A DNA stretch of 60,000 nucleotides, from contig OU612075.1 of NCBI GenBank assembly GCA_914767715.1, forward strand, positions 10,914,001 to 10,974,000, read 5' to 3'. Made by a program: the position numbers and the translations under genes. The notes beneath the pieces were generated by a model. It had not been told where the DNA came from, searched no databases, and saw only the letters and a list, made by a program, of their open reading frames with translations. Of this stretch, positions 20,293-34,974 are shown in pieces. Every line of letters starts with the position of its first letter. Position 1 is the stretch's first letter. This stretch comes from Membranipora membranacea (Eukaryota; Bryozoa; Gymnolaemata; Cheilostomatida; Membraniporidae).

Positions 20293-23200
20293 TCAGTAAG
20301 GAGTGACAGGCCTGTTTGCCAGCCATTCGCAGATCTTCGGGTGTGATTCAAATCGGGCTTTCCAGTCTTGTAGCTTCCAGTATGATTTTCCTTCTAGATA
20401 GTCTGGCACAAACATGCTGATGTTCTCAAATACTACGTAGGTCATACAATCGGCTACGCTGACCTAAAACATAATAAAATACAATATAATATATATTACA
20501 AGATATTAAATGGAGAATGATCAAACCAGCCTATTGCCATTTCTGGGAACCTCTATAAATAGAAGTGTCCTCGCCATACGGTCATAATATAATTAAACAA
20601 TCATTATCGGTGGAGGGACGAACAATATCAAATGGCACCAGGGCTCTGCTTGCCTCATTTCTTCAGCAAGGTTTGTTTTAGGATAACATGATTTCGGTTC
20701 TTTGAAAGGTAACGAGCCACATTATATACCAAATTCCCTAAATCGAAAACAAAGCAAATCCGGCATATCTTTGGACCTACCTCTTCTAAGAACCATTCTT
20801 CGCATAAGCTTGTAGTGAGATAGTCGAGCCCTTGAGGTAGTTTTGTCTCCCTGAAATTTGCCAAGACCTCCATCTACAAAAATTAAAAGATTGAGGTTGA
20901 AATCGATTGACAGGCAAAGATTGATGAAGAGCTAAAAAGAGTTCATAAATGATATTCAGGGAAACCACCGAACGTCTGCCATGACGGGTCGAAAACCGCT
21001 AAATTCTCCATGACAAAGGATCCTGTAGGCAGCTTTACGGTAAACAAAGACATTTAAGGGAGAATTTCGCTGGCTTTTAGCTGATGGACTGAAATTATTG
21101 CTCAATAAAACGACAACCCGTCAATGAGATCAATACCATTAATCTTAATATCGACTTTTTGAACCGAGCAATCACCAATTTCCATCAGACATTAAGAAAT
21201 TATTTCGAAAGATGAACATTAATTTGTCATACTGGATGCCTTCATGTCAAAATTTTTCAAGCAAAGCTGCTTTTCAAATCGTCAATAAAAGAAGCTGTTT
21301 GCTGTGATGAGGGAGAATGTGACGTCTCGAAGCATTAGAGCGGGGTTCAAACAGATTTGCCTTGGATATATTCGACAGAAATTCTCAAAATTGCAAATTG
21401 TACCAAATTTTATTACCTAGCGGAAAATATTTTGAAGCAAATAACAAAAGTTCAGTTCAAAACTGTAATGTATAATTTTTATCGGCTTTCAAAAGCTAAA
21501 ATTTTATTCAGTAATTATAATTGTGAAAAGCTTAAAAATGCAAAAAGTAGTTAGACCCAGATTTTTCTTACTCAGCAATGACCTGCGGTTAGAACATGAA
21601 CGTGACGTTATCCCAACCCAGATCAAGTTTGATCCAAATTGCCAGCAGTCAAGTCATTCCAATTCTACTGGTGAGCCGCCGCCGCCGCTGCCGGCTTAAA
21701 CCCTAAATGCAGGCAAATTGGATCATGCTTAATCTAATCCAAACCCATAGGCTCTAAATCAACACACAAAACCAAGTGAGCGATGTAGATGAAAATATTA
21801 CACATACCTTGGTTTGTTCGTTTTGCTCGTTGAAAATTTCTGCGATTGGTTCAATAATACCTCGAACTGTTTCGATTATCATATCAGCTTTAACTCTGTC
21901 CATTGTGGTTCTTCCATCTAAACCTGCAAAACAGAATAAAACCACGATAAAAATAAACCTCTCCGCTATCATTTGTATTTAGACACATCCAACTCAGAGC
22001 GTCACAACCATAAAAATTATTATATAATACATATGTTTATAGTTCCAACAAAACCAAAAAAAGAGAGCTTTGATTAATATTTTCATAGAATAAGGATTTC
22101 CTTACTCTGTGATATCTTGATAGCCAGCAGATGACAAGAAAAACACATGTGATCTTAAATTGAGGGCAACAAAACCTTTTCTTTCTATCTTGATTCTGTG
22201 GAATAAGTCATTGAGATTGACACCACAACTGGTGGCCTTTTGAAATATAAGTCTTTGAGAAAAGCATGATTTTCACATTTCCGAGTATTAACTTTCAAAG
22301 AAACTAAGCGTGTCGAGGAAACACGAACTTAACATCAAAAGCTTGTCTCTGGTTTCTCACGCTGAAATTCACACCTAAAGTGACAGGCTATGATTGACAA
22401 TGCCACAACAAGATGACAACTACGCTACTGTCTCCCTATTAGTATCTGAATGTAAATTTATTACTATAATTCTATCCTCAGAGGGTAGCAGTTGTCAGAG
22501 CTACATATCAGACCGCAAATCTTTAGTTTAGTGAAATGTTAAAATAAATTTGGCTTAATTTTGTATATGCGTCACAGAATTTTACGGTGCATTTATGTCA
22601 TGGTAGATTGCCATAGGGCTTGTCAGCGATGACATTAGTCGAAGATGACATTATTGGGAGCAAGTGCAGTGCCGATTAGCACATATATAGTTCACATGTA
22701 TAACACTGTGAATCAATTTAATGATTTAAATCATTAAATATCAATGGATGTTTCCATGTCAGCCCTAGTTTACACAAGCTCAGCTTCAGATAAAGTTGAC
22801 CATCAAGTGCAAAAATGAGGAAAAACAAGAGTTGACACTCGACACACAGCAAAGTACACGAATTGACTTGGCGAGCATGTGTTTAGGTGCAAGCCATTTC
22901 AAACCCTTTATAAGATGATCTTGATCTATGGTATAAAGGAGCTTGAGGGATTCCCAAATAATATGTGTATACCTAGCCCAATAGTTCAATCCCATAACTC
23001 GGCTTGTTAATTGAAAGAGTTTGAGTACGACCTGTCTGCCTGTGCACCTGGTGACCCCCTTAAGTATCCTAATATTCACCTATAATGAGTTTTGATATAA
23101 GTTCAAGGGAATGGTTTCAGGGGCGTAGCGACACCCCCAACTTGCAGTTTATCAGTCAGGGTTTTTATATGAGATTTTGAGGTTTCTGACAATGCATTTC

Positions 23201-26200
23201 TGATTAAATGGCAACTAAAGTTAAATTTTCTTTATCATGAAATTAACAAGACCCTGAGTTGAGTAGCTATGTTTTCCGGTACCCCCTTCATGCCATGACA
23301 GATTACGCCTCACCAACACAACCAGTATTTTCAAATTTAGTACGGAAGCATTTATGTGTGCATCAGTGCAGTCTGTTTTGATGTGATCTAACAAACCAGA
23401 AGACTCGGCTCTCTCAACAAGACATGCCAGGAGGGGAAGAGGTGCCGGAACGTTATATTTGGTCATCTCCGAACTCTTCAGCACAGATATTAAAAGTCAC
23501 CTCGTTTGACCCTAGATTTTATCCCCACCACCCGGTATTTATCTGTTGATCTCGGTACGCCCCCAGCTGTCATAGAATCACCCCAGCTGTCATAAATGTA
23601 CAAAATAGTACTGATGGGCCGGTGTCAAGGACTATGGTGTGCCCTCTATAATTACTAAGCTTGCCTGTGCGTCAAACCATGGTAATAAGCCTGACAGAAC
23701 CCCAGGCAAATAAATAAGGCAGTTTGCACTTAACAACACCATGACCCCCTAGTTCAGTTCAATATTTGTAAATAATATAGTATGGCAGTCTTCAGTCCTA
23801 AAGCAAAATTGTAAAATTCTTTGATTTAATTCAAAGCATTGGGGTTATGACAACAATGGCGAGTGGCCGCAAGAGTATAATTAAGGCCTTTTAAGATAGG
23901 GGGTTTTGGAGTATGGCGATGATTTCAATTATAAACAGGATGATTTGGTGCATTATTTTAGTTTATGAAATTAATAGATTTTCAGGGCAAAACTATTCTC
24001 ATGCCAAACTCAAACCGAGATGCAACATAATTTAGTTCAAAGATAAATTTCTTTTATCTTTGCTAGAGGGTTGCACAGTGCAACGCTAATTATATCGCTG
24101 TTCAATATTTGATCGTACTACACTTGTTTTGCTCTCTCCTTTGCCTCCCACCGTATTGGAGCCTATTTATGTATATATAAAATTAATTTTACTATATCAT
24201 TAGATATGTGTACTGCATTCCTAATCAATCATTATCTTTCCTAATGGAAAACATTGTTTGTATTGCGTCTTATGTAGATTAATATTTACATGCAGAATAT
24301 TGGACCCCATGCACTTCCGTGTAGTAAACTCGGCATCGGGCATTGGGTGCAATATCGGGTACAATCATGATATCAACAAGAGATGCCAGTTCGGTCATCA
24401 TTGTATCACTAGCTCAACAGTATGTAATAAAGACCCAATAAATTTCTCAAGGAAGTTTCTCAGAAATTCAGTTGAAAGTAGGACACAACTATTAAAAAAA
24501 TTTAAGGGTGGTGCAAAAAACCCTAGTGGTATTGAGAACAAATACGCCGTTGTTTTGACCATGGAAATTGCATATTCTGTGGTTGGATACGCTTTAAAGC
24601 CATGAGCTATGGTTTGTGATTGGTTATCAGGTCTGGGTTTCCCTGCACTGGTTGACACCACTCACTGTGTGCAGTTGACATGCCACTGTGGCTACTTATC
24701 CCTATTGTTTTTGTTTGGTGTTGTCAGATGGCGAAAGGTTAGCCGTGTCAGTCAACAACCATCACAATTTGATGCCTCTCAATGAAAATTTTTGGCAATC
24801 ATCTATAAAGGCTGTAAATGATAGTGACCACATACACTTAGATCTGCTCGAGCTAATTGCTTTGATAGCACTGCTCCGACCAACTAGTAATTGGTAGTAA
24901 TTAGACAACTCGGTGCAGTGTAAACCAAAATGGCCGCTTGATCATTGTTTTGAATGACTTTGTTTTGATGCAATCTTACACCATTAATGGGAACATGAAC
25001 CAAGATTAATACCCCGGGAATGTGTGTACTTAGTAACTTGCAGATTTCAGCTGCACGCCCATTCACAAATCGACCAACATCCCAGAAGTAGTAGAGTATA
25101 AACATAACAATAGATGATAAGCCATAATCTCAAGCTGCCTATATAGAGATTGCGTAGAGACTGTGGCTTATCCAGCCCACATTTTTATAATCTAACATCC
25201 GTCAGGTTACACAAATACTGAGTCCAAGTTCGAGGGTGGGCTTCGGGGTCAACTTACACTGCCAGGGCGGTAATTAAACATAAAGTTATGCACCTGTATT
25301 ATTAACCATATAAACATCTACCCGATGACCCCTGTGATCAGCTAAAGGTACGCAGTTGACTGGAATATTTTCCTTTATTCATCAGCAACACAATCCCAAC
25401 AGATACCCCCTTGCATACACTATACACCAAACTGATCACATTATTATGTGATTGCACTGAGAAGGTTCCGGGGAACTCGTGGGAGGCAGGCCTAGATTTT
25501 AGGATTATCTGCTCTTAGTGCAACTGATGAAAAATTTGCTATTTTAATATACCGATGGTTGTAGGCACAAATAATAAATGCACTTATTATGGGTTGGTGT
25601 ACATAAGGATGTATGGTTTGGGATAATCGCCTGCCAAATAATAGAAAGTGTTGTTACTGCACTAAGGCAGATACACTGAAAGAGGCTTTGATAGGAGTAG
25701 ATAATTGCAGGCTCTCAGCCAGCTTTTCAGCAACTTGTCAAACCCTTCACTCTACATCATGATCACTTTTTTCTAGCCTGAGCACTTGAGGTCAACATGA
25801 AGGGTGGGTCAGCAGCACCCAACTATAATATTTTGGGAATCCTGCCAACATACACCGCAGTGTGTTCATGCTACTTGATACCGTATTGTTCGTAGTAAAC
25901 TGCTCGAAACTCGAGAAGTGGGGAAAACCCAGTGCACTATAAGTGCAAAAGATAGGTCCCGCACAACAAAGATAATAAAATGCTGCATTTTCACTTGAGA
26001 TACCCAATCCGACGACAATCAATTAACAAAACTCACGGAGACAATGGCTAAATCTCCATGCACCAAAGTACAAAACTCTGCAGAGGGCAAACAGGACAAA
26101 GGGCTAAAGAGCTGCAAACATCTTATCTGTTTGTGGCCATGATGTAACCCATGTTGTGTTGCACTGAGAGCACGGGATACATTGTGCCTGCTGAGTATCT

Positions 26201-28489
26201 CTCGAGCTCGCGTTTGAGCGTACTGCACTCTGATTTTTACATATACTTCTTAGTACAAAGCTATCTACACTGGGACACAAGCTCAACAACAATCAACTGT
26301 GACACTGTCAACTTGAAATACGACAAGGGACAAACAAATAGAGAACAGCCTGTGAAACCTTATCTCATTGAACTGAATCATGCTCTATTCTGGATATGCC
26401 TAACTGATGCCTCCATACTGGTTCTAAGTTCAAACGTTTTACCAAGAAATTTTGTCACCTGTGGCAATTTGCAGGTCAAATCTGAAACACTCCTAGATGA
26501 TTGTTTTTGTTTCAACTGATACACTTTCTCAGGCTAAGTTATTTTTCACTAGCCTTGTCGCGCGGCTATCATAAAAGTGAAGCATTACAACGCCAATTTT
26601 TCACAGTTTTCATATTTTTACCAACAAGACTAATGTTGGTAAACCGTTAAGACTTATTGTATATTAAGGATTGTACCAAGTATTTAAAATCAAATTAAAA
26701 ATATTTTTTCGCAAATATTTCAATAACAATACTTCCCACGATACAAAGTCTGGGGACAAATGGGCGTTCTGACAGATCATTTAATTTTGAAGTTGTTGAC
26801 GAGACACCACCGCAGTGGCGCCAAATGATGGTCAAATGCCAACAATAGCCTCAATCTCCATATCCGCATTCCGCACACAACAAAACAACACTACTTCAAC
26901 ATTGTTTGTGTCCGCTTTTTGACTTTAAACAAGTTGTAATACACTAATTCCCCCACTCAAGCCCCAGCAGAGACAGAAGGGCTTAAGGCCTTGTTACCTT
27001 AACCTTTGAACAAAGGCATACTGGTTTTCTGATTGTAACTGGCACATCAATTTGACCAAATGGCATTTTTGAAAACTACTAAGCCAAAGCTAATACTTTC
27101 ACCACCAGGATGTGTAGATGGCGTCACTGGAGACATAGGTAAACTCTTTATCCCCACAAGGTACGATCACAAAGTGGATAATCCACCTGCAATCGTGTAA
27201 TGTTTGTTTTCTTGGCTTATTAAAAAAACTATTTTAATACTACTTTCCAAATTTCAGGGGTTTTTTTTGTCAGATGTTGTAAATATGTTAATTGGGATTA
27301 AAAATAACAACCTATGCCCTATGGGTCTGCATAAAGATAGGCTTCGATATTGCGAATTTTCCATTGTCTGCCAATAAATATACTCACAAAGAGTGATAAA
27401 TTATGTTGTGTGCGGCCCTGACATAATTTTGCAACTTTTATCACACCTCAGCAAAAAAGCGCAAGACTAAGACGCTTCATTAAAAAGCCTTAATATTTGG
27501 TAAAAAAGATGTGGACCTGCTTTGTTTGTCTTCACAGTTTTGAAATAGAGATTATCCCTGATTGAGATCAATTTACCTACTTACAGGTCATAGTACATGC
27601 GTACCTACACCATAAAAAAAGTTTTTACAGGCAAAAAACTGTTTCTAAGAAATGATGACAATGAACAAAGACTAATTAAGACACTCACCGAATTCCCGCG
27701 CTAAGTATCGAAGTATACTGTGTGTTTCGTGCAGTACCATCGGGTTCTTCATGCCGATATCGGATACTTCTAGTGTTGGTAGATAACCCATAGGAGTAGC
27801 TGTCAAATAGCAGAAGATATTGATAACTTAACAAGTATGAAAATCTCTCGAATTCCAACTGACCTTACAAAAAATAGACAGCGATTGTCTTGAAAGCATA
27901 GTTTCTTTCCCCATGTTCAGCATTATGACACATTACATAGGCCTACTCATTGCAGTTGAATAAACTTGATACGAAATAAAAGTTATACTGTTTTGCTGGT
28001 TGTTGATGGAAATACTACGGGAGTTGTTCTATCAAATATATTGTGTTAGGAGGGACAACTCATAGGGCAAAAATCAAAAATGTAACTGATCTTGCTAATC
28101 TGACAGAAAGAAACAGGAAAATGGTCAGTCAAGAAACTTCCACTTACTTGATTTCATATCTGGCCAATCTGCGTAACTGACACGTCTGTCTGTGAATTTC
28201 ACTTCGGCGAGCATGAAAAGCATTCTGATTGGTTCGGCTCGTCCGCGAATGTCGAAGTAGGAGAGAGTGTATGTTGGTTTCTGCTCTCCCATCCCCATGA
28301 TGGTCTTAGCGTTAACTGTAGTGTTAGAGTTCTCCTCAAGGGCAGTAATCAACTGCTTATCCTGACGCATTGATACCTCCGTCATCTAGTCAAAGAATGC
28401 TAAACTGTAGGTAAATGTCAGAGTTTGACTCGGGTGTCGTTAGAATCCTATTTAGTCTGACGACTTGAGATGTCAGTCAACTAGGTAAT
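20293..28489 (-). CDS. Sigma-class glutathione S-transferase, complete
   Basis: Coding exons read leftwards: 28385-28148, 27799-27689, 21923-21808, 20873-20781 and 20463-20293 (stop TGA at 20295). All introns have GT-AG borders and phases join. A TTTCAG acceptor at 28490 shows a further intron in the 5' UTR. The N-terminal thioredoxin-like domain has PTYTLSYFDIRGRAEPIRM, with the Tyr that activates glutathione in this class, then TPMGYLPTLEV with the cis-Pro, and ETHSILRYLAREFG. The helical domain has MIIETVRGIIEPIAEIF, SVADCMTYVVFENI and the usual end HPKICEWLANRPVTPY. Sigma GSTs conjugate glutathione to lipid-peroxidation products or isomerise prostaglandin H2 (haematopoietic PGD synthase); the sequence does not say which. 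From the first ATG the protein has 242 residues. Starting at Met30 gives 213, nearer the family norm of about 205. Intron 2 is 5.8 kb, the others under 1 kb. Confidence 0.93.
21924..27688. other. Large intron 2 of the GST gene
   Basis: Nothing recognisable as a gene on either strand. The longest frame, 122 codons at 26151-26519 on the plus strand, has no domain, no coding-like composition and no paired splice sites. Confidence 0.5.
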
Positions 28490-31281
28490 CTGAAACAAAG
28501 AAGTAATGTTTGGTAATTTTGGGTTGCAGATTTGTGGTGGGGACTAGCCTTTACACATTCTTAATCCAACCATCCACTTGAATATTTGGAAAAGTGCTTC
28601 GTAAGCCTGAGGCTTTTCGACAGGTCTTAAGGTAGAACAGCCTATTCTTTCTTTATGATTGGCCCCAACTGGCACCAATAGGTATACAGCGATGCTTATA
28701 TTTATAAAACACATAAGCGTCATGGCTATACCACTAAATTATCTTGTGTTTTTGACTCTGGGCCCTAATGTCTAGATTTCAACAAAAAATGTCAATTATT
28801 TTTCAACACAAAACAAAAGGTCTTTAGAACTCTCTAATCAGCTTAATCACATTCCCGAGCTACTTTTCTGCCGCAGGAATAAAGGATAGCTCAGCGGCTG
28901 TTGACATTTTAAAAAACCACAAGGCACCTTAAGCGTAAACAATTGGAGAACTGTGATATAAAATAGACACGACTAGTCTGTCGCTGCATGCTTTGTTTGA
29001 GTGGGGCAATAATATAGATAAATCAGACATTCCTCGCTCGCCTAGACCGATAGGTCGAGTCGCGGTAGGTAGGGTGAGTGGAGGAAGGGCACGTGGGGGT
29101 AGGGTGGGTGATTAGATATGTAATATTGGAGGTTTGGCCCCTTGGAAAGGGCGAGTATATTCAAGTGGAGCCATTTTCAACAAAATACCATCAAAAATTG
29201 AATTTCAATTGACAACTTCATGCTGACCACATAGCACTGGATCGATATTAATTTGAAATATCAGCATATCTTGATCATTTGAGCAATGAAGAGGGAGTTC
29301 ATTGATTTGAATTACATCGATCTAACTAATATCATTTGCATTTACAGTTTGAATCTCCTGAAAAAAAGGGCTTAGTGCAGGTGGAAAGGAAAATGAAGAG
29401 AATAACTTAGCATTTCACTTTCACTTAAAATGTGTAACAAATTTTACTCTAATAAGAAGAAGGAGAGAAGAAGACAGGATTAGATATATCATCCCTTTGC
29501 ACTCATTTATTTGTGTGGCAGACTTAGTAAACCTGCCACTTGAAACATTTATATTGAGGAGAAGAAAGGAAAAAAATCATTAAAAAGTCACACAAACCGG
29601 CCAGGAAGAGTGAAACTGTACCAGAAAAGGAGAATCCTATGATCCCCTGAATATCTGAAGGAAATTTCATAACTTTCCTGTACACATCCCTCCTTAGTAT
29701 ATTTTACAAAAATTACAATAATTTTATTTCAAATGTGTTGAGAAGAATTTAGTATGATCCTGGTGTTTGCCATCACACTAATGGTGCTAGCTACCAATAG
29801 ATACTTTATGTATGGTAGTGACAGGCTCCAAGAAGACAAGAAATTGCCAGAAACTTTAAAAGTTTTAAATATTGCTGGCAACGCGTTAATTTGTGGCGCC
29901 GAGTCTGGACTGTAGCGGAAAGTACCAAAACCGAGTGCAGTGAATTTTGGATTCCCTCCAATGTTATTTTTGTACTATTTTAGACTGGTTCTTTGCTCTA
30001 GAGGCCGGAGCCAATGAAAGCCAAATAATGTCTCCAATGGACACCACAGTTTTAGCAGCAGGCCAAGTGCAATTTCAACAGAACGCTTTTAGTGTTTTAG
30101 TGCTTGCTATCCAGGGAGTTTGACCTGGAGTTAAAAAATACGAGCCTATTATGTGTTAAAATCAGATTGTGCGAAGCTTTTTGAAGCGGTTCAACAAAGA
30201 AGTCGCCTTTGAGTCTCGCGTTACCGGAGACTGATCAAGCTAAGGACAATAAACGTCAGTACTACGGGGCCTGTTCAAGGCAAATAGTCCAAGTTCTCTT
30301 TTGTACAAGCAACGAGGTGTAAGGGGGCCTCACAAGCCAGCCAATGGTGAAAAATTGGGACGGGGAAGCATAGGGTTGCAATAAGGAAAGCTTCCATATC
30401 GGTGCGTTGGCTAAGTGCACATTCGGCGACCCTGGCCAGAAACTGTTGACTTGAATAATCAAATAAAACATTGCTCAATACAGCGGTCACTCTGCCTTAC
30501 TGGGAGATAAACACAAGAAAGGCGCCTGCCTTCATCGTCTTAAGTGCTGCAATTTCTCTTTTCAATTCCTGGTGGTGACAACAATTTCACCTATAAATAG
30601 GACCTAGGTACTTTTGACAGGCCAAGTGAAACCTTGAATGTTGCAACGCTTTCAAATTCTCATTTTAATTTAGATAAATCTTTTTCTCACAAAGAGGAGT
30701 AGAAAATGTCGAGTTAATTTTCACAATAGATGACCCGAATCGTAGTGTCATTAGCTGTCAATGACGGCCAATTCACCTGGTCCAAATCACTATGACAAAA
30801 CACAAGGAGCTGAAAAAAATGATCAAAATGATGTTCTGGGCAAGGGGGCAAAGCGCAAAATACGGCGGCGTATAGCCTACTAAGGGCCTGATTAACCTAG
30901 CCTAGAAAAAACTTGAACTGAATTATAACGAACTTGGGATTCACAGCTAAAATTTAGCACAGCTACATTCGACAGCGAGTTGGCCTTGATTTTGATCACG
31001 TAGCTAACACGTTGCATTTTGACCCCTAAGCAAAAATATTGAAGTGACATAAGGATTTGAGGGCCATCTGGCCGGACTGAGTGTTTTGTTCCACAGCCTC
31101 TGTACAAATAAAGTAGCCGACTGAAACTATTCATAAAATGTCATCTATTCACTCAAACTCATGTATACGTCCCTCACAACACTGTGGACATGTGAAGTCG
31201 GAATAAATGAAAATATTTCCATGACACTTGTGCTATATTTCAATCACACAGGTGCATGAGTTTAAGATTATCATTCATTCA

Positions 31282-31440
31282 GTGTTTCTGTGATTTGTGA
31301 CCAGATTTGCAACTGAGCAATCATTTCAGAAATAGATTGATCTTGAATTTTGATCAAGAGTGTCTAACTCTGATTTGCAACCAGATTGCCAATTGAGGAA
31401 TCCTTTCAAAATTAGGTTGAATTTGAAATTGCGGATGCGA
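31282..31440. repeat. Diverged tandem duplication, 88-bp spacing
   Basis: Two units starting at 31282 and 31370 share gtgt..tgatttg, accagatt, the pair gagcaatcatttca/gaggaatcctttca and ttgaattt in the same order. Confidence 0.6.
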
Positions 31441-34400
31441 CTTTGTTTTTCACAGAAATGAATGGGTACTGGTCTCGGCCTTGGAAAAGAGCAAAAAAAG
31501 TTGATCAACACTCTTTCAAACGGTACAAAGGAGGTCATAAGATTGGGTGAATTATAGCTTTGAGACTTCAGTGGCATTTCAATTTCAATAAAATTATAGA
31601 TTAAAAGCCAATTATATTTGAAAGTGGCTAGCAATCTCCCCCATGATCATCAGTTTGATTTTAAGTCGATGGTGGACGAGTAAAATTTACGAGACATTTG
31701 TCAAGAGCCAGGTATTTTGTTTTGGTGCTCCAGAACACTTAACTAAGCTTAAGAGGTAACCAAACCAAACCAACTCAAATCATATCCATCCTGCTTAGAT
31801 ATTAAATACTACATGGTGTCTTTGGCAGGTGAAAGTAACACGAGCGAGAATTACAACATCTAATCATCTAGCTTCCTGAACGATCACTAAGCCTTAGTCA
31901 AGATAATGCAAATTAGTACTATTAATAGGGTTTTAGTGTTTAAGCCTTATTATTCGTCTGGTTTTAAACCATGGGTAGCAGGGTTCAGGCTCGAGGATTT
32001 CTCCCAGTGAAAGACCACAAAACTAGATAGATGATTAATCACTGCTAAACCACCGGGTGTATGTGTGTAATATTAGGAGAGCAGATTGTTAATTATCAAT
32101 CACAGTTCTCAGACAGTAGCCTGACACCATGCGGTGAGAGTTTGACAGGTGTGTGTGCTTGTTTGACGGATGGTTGCAGGTACGATTTTAGAGGCTTCAA
32201 TCTCCAGTTAGAGATATTACCAGTAGCACAGAACTGCTGGAACCATGTGAATGTTATTGAGGCCAGGCCAGGCCATGGCAAGGACTACAGTTTGCCAAAT
32301 TTCGATAGCGAGATATATTTCATGAGGAAGAGAACTTATTCTATGATGAGCCAAGTGTTGCACCCAAGGTGTAATACCTCCCATTTCGCTTTACATGCTT
32401 CGATTACATTGAAAGCATTGGAATTTTTTGTGTGTAAATCTGATAGGTATTATTCTCAATATTGGCGGCTTTACGAGTTCAGTTATGCGATTATCGCCTT
32501 TGATTCAGTGAGTTTTTATACATGATTAATAGGGAAAGCATAGAGTTGCATAACAATAATGACTATATAAAACAACATAAACACTTTTTTACAGGATTGC
32601 AAAATAGGAGATATCTACTTTAAGCTCTTGTACAAAGCTGGTTTTGATTGATTGATGGCGAGAATTTTGGAGCCATCGCAAGCCTAAAAGTCTTCAACTT
32701 GGGAGCTTTTGTGTAGTTTCCATCCTGTTTATCCTGCCAATGCCTTGCAAGTGAGACACATTAATTTGAAAAACTTGGCTTGGAGCAGAGTAAAATATCA
32801 AGCTTGCATTCAATACACAATCCCAATGGACCAATTTAAACAGTAGACCAAAATGAAACAGAAAGATAAAAATCATTCACTGCGAGTTATGATATTCAAT
32901 GTTCCGAGTTTCACTGGAAATTTCTCCTTAGCGAGAAAATACTACTACGTTTACTCACGTTGTTTAGTTGACTCTAATACGTATATCTTCCTTCTATCCA
33001 ACAGTCACAAGCTAATCTGTGAAGCAGCAGTCCCTTAGCGGTGTCTGCCAGCGATGACCAAAAGCTTAGAGTTTGAAATTTTTGGCAGCAGATGGCAGAG
33101 GCTAGCAATGGAATTAAAAATAGTACAAGGCGTTATTACCGACAGTCGATGAGCTAAGAAAGACAAATGATATGAGGATCTGATGTGTGCCTAGCCCTTT
33201 TATACTCATATCATTACACACGATTTCAAACTGGGAGTAAAAGTAATGAGGGATTACCTACTACAGACCTGCCATATAAAATTACATGTTTGAGCGCAGA
33301 TTAGCGACTTGGAATATTTTTAGCCAATGTTCTTCTCTGAACAAAGCCTGTCCAAAACCAATCAAATTTATTTTGTAGAGATGGTTGTAGCCTTGTCTGA
33401 ATATTTGGCAGAAAACTGCATTTAGAGCCATCCGCTTTTGGTTATTTATGGAACTTGGAATCAAGATCAAGCATTGATCAGTGCGTTGAATCTGTCGGAA
33501 ACCTAAAGTTTAGGCGCTCTGCCATTGCAAGATCACCACTGAAAATAAGTCCTTGTGACTATAATTCAAAGGCTAAAGAATCCAAAGGTTCATTTTATAG
33601 AAAATTGCAAATTTCATAATTGTCCAGTCTGGCAAAGAAATGAAGATTGACACGAAGCATCCACATGAGGGAGTAACACAAACGAAGAAGCAGGAAAAGA
33701 TGATTCAGACATCTTCCTTACCCGCAACACCTGCAATGCCTCTCCATCTGTCAATTGGCGATTATCCGCTTTATCCGTGCAATGTCGGATGCTTACAGGA
33801 TTTTAAGGTTTTCGACAGAGGTTCCCAGGTCCGATGCGAAGGTGTCAGGAAATTTGTATCGGGTTTAATTACTTGAAATGGATACTTGAGGCCCCTTGAC
33901 CTGCCAGCTGTCAATTAATCACGGGTCAGCGTTTAACCTCTCTCTGCCAATCATGCTGAAAAAATAAAATATTGTGTAACAATCTTCATTTGGTTTAGCC
34001 GGAACTGGAGGCGATACCGAAAACGGATGGATTACCCCAATTTAATCAATTTGCGCCCGAAATATGACCTTAAAATTCATCATGACGCATGCAAATGCCC
34101 ATATTGTGGGACCAATCATGTTTAGTTGTTGTTGGGTATCAGGAGACTCTAAAACAAAAACAGAAACAAACAGTTGGATGATCAATTCAGATTATATAAA
34201 TTTTATGATAGGACTAGTTTTATCATGACTAAATTGTTTATGGCAGGTCTGTTACCTTTCATTTCTCTTGTCAGGTGCACTGGCATTGCACACTACGTCT
34301 ACAATGTCCAAACAAACAAACCTAGGAATGCATGTCATATAAACAGCACAGGCAAAAGCAGCTTCAAGGAAATTAATTGAACAACCCAATTTTCACTTGG

Positions 34401-34774
34401 GAGTGCTTGTAAGGTTTTGTTATTTTTAGTTAGTGTATATTTGGCTATCTAAGTGCTCATAATCGTACTGTAAACACACCTGAACCTCGCACGTAATCGG
34501 CCATGCCTTTTGCACAGATTTGCTAGTTTATCACTCCTGTGTCCGCAATTGTGACACTGCAATTCAAACAAAGGCTTGAGCTAAGGGGGCTAAGGTCGTG
34601 GCTTCTGAGTGAAAGAGCCACATTTTAGGCTAATTCTATCCTGATAATGCAATGTTTGTTCATTGTCAGTGCATTTCAATAACAGTTTGTGCTGAGTTAA
34701 TAAGTCACTTCGGCCAAGACACCAGTGCACTCGGTTTGCCATTTTGCACTGCACCATGTGCTCTGTAGACATCG

Positions 34775-34974
34775 CAGGGCCGTAGTTTAGAAAAATGGTA
34801 GGGGAGGCAAAAAAACCTTGAGGGTGTGAAGTAACACCAAAGCGCTGTAATGATGTAAATAGCAAGTGGAAATCCCAAATGAGCTGATTCTGACATGTAG
34901 CATTTTTTAGGCCACTCCATTGAGCATTCTAGGGGAGGTAGAGCGCCCCTGCCTTCCCTAGATCTATGGGCCTG
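34775..34974 (-). mobile_element. MITE, CAGG[C/G/A]CCGTAG family, copy 2
   Basis: Plus-strand ends are cagggccgtagtttag and ccctagatctatgggcctg. Read on the minus strand it aligns throughout with copy 1, including gaatgctcaatggagtggcct, cagaatcagctcattt, cttgctattta and tttttttgcctcccctac. This 200-bp form helps define the element ends. No transposase. Confidence 0.82.

Noticed and set aside
26151-26519. 122-codon plus-strand frame in the GST intron
   Set aside because: No domain, no paired splice sites, composition like the surrounding intron.
32061-32525. 154-codon plus-strand frame
   Set aside because: Longest frame of the gene-poor interval, but no recognisable motif, no promoter or poly(A) context and no paralogue in the window.
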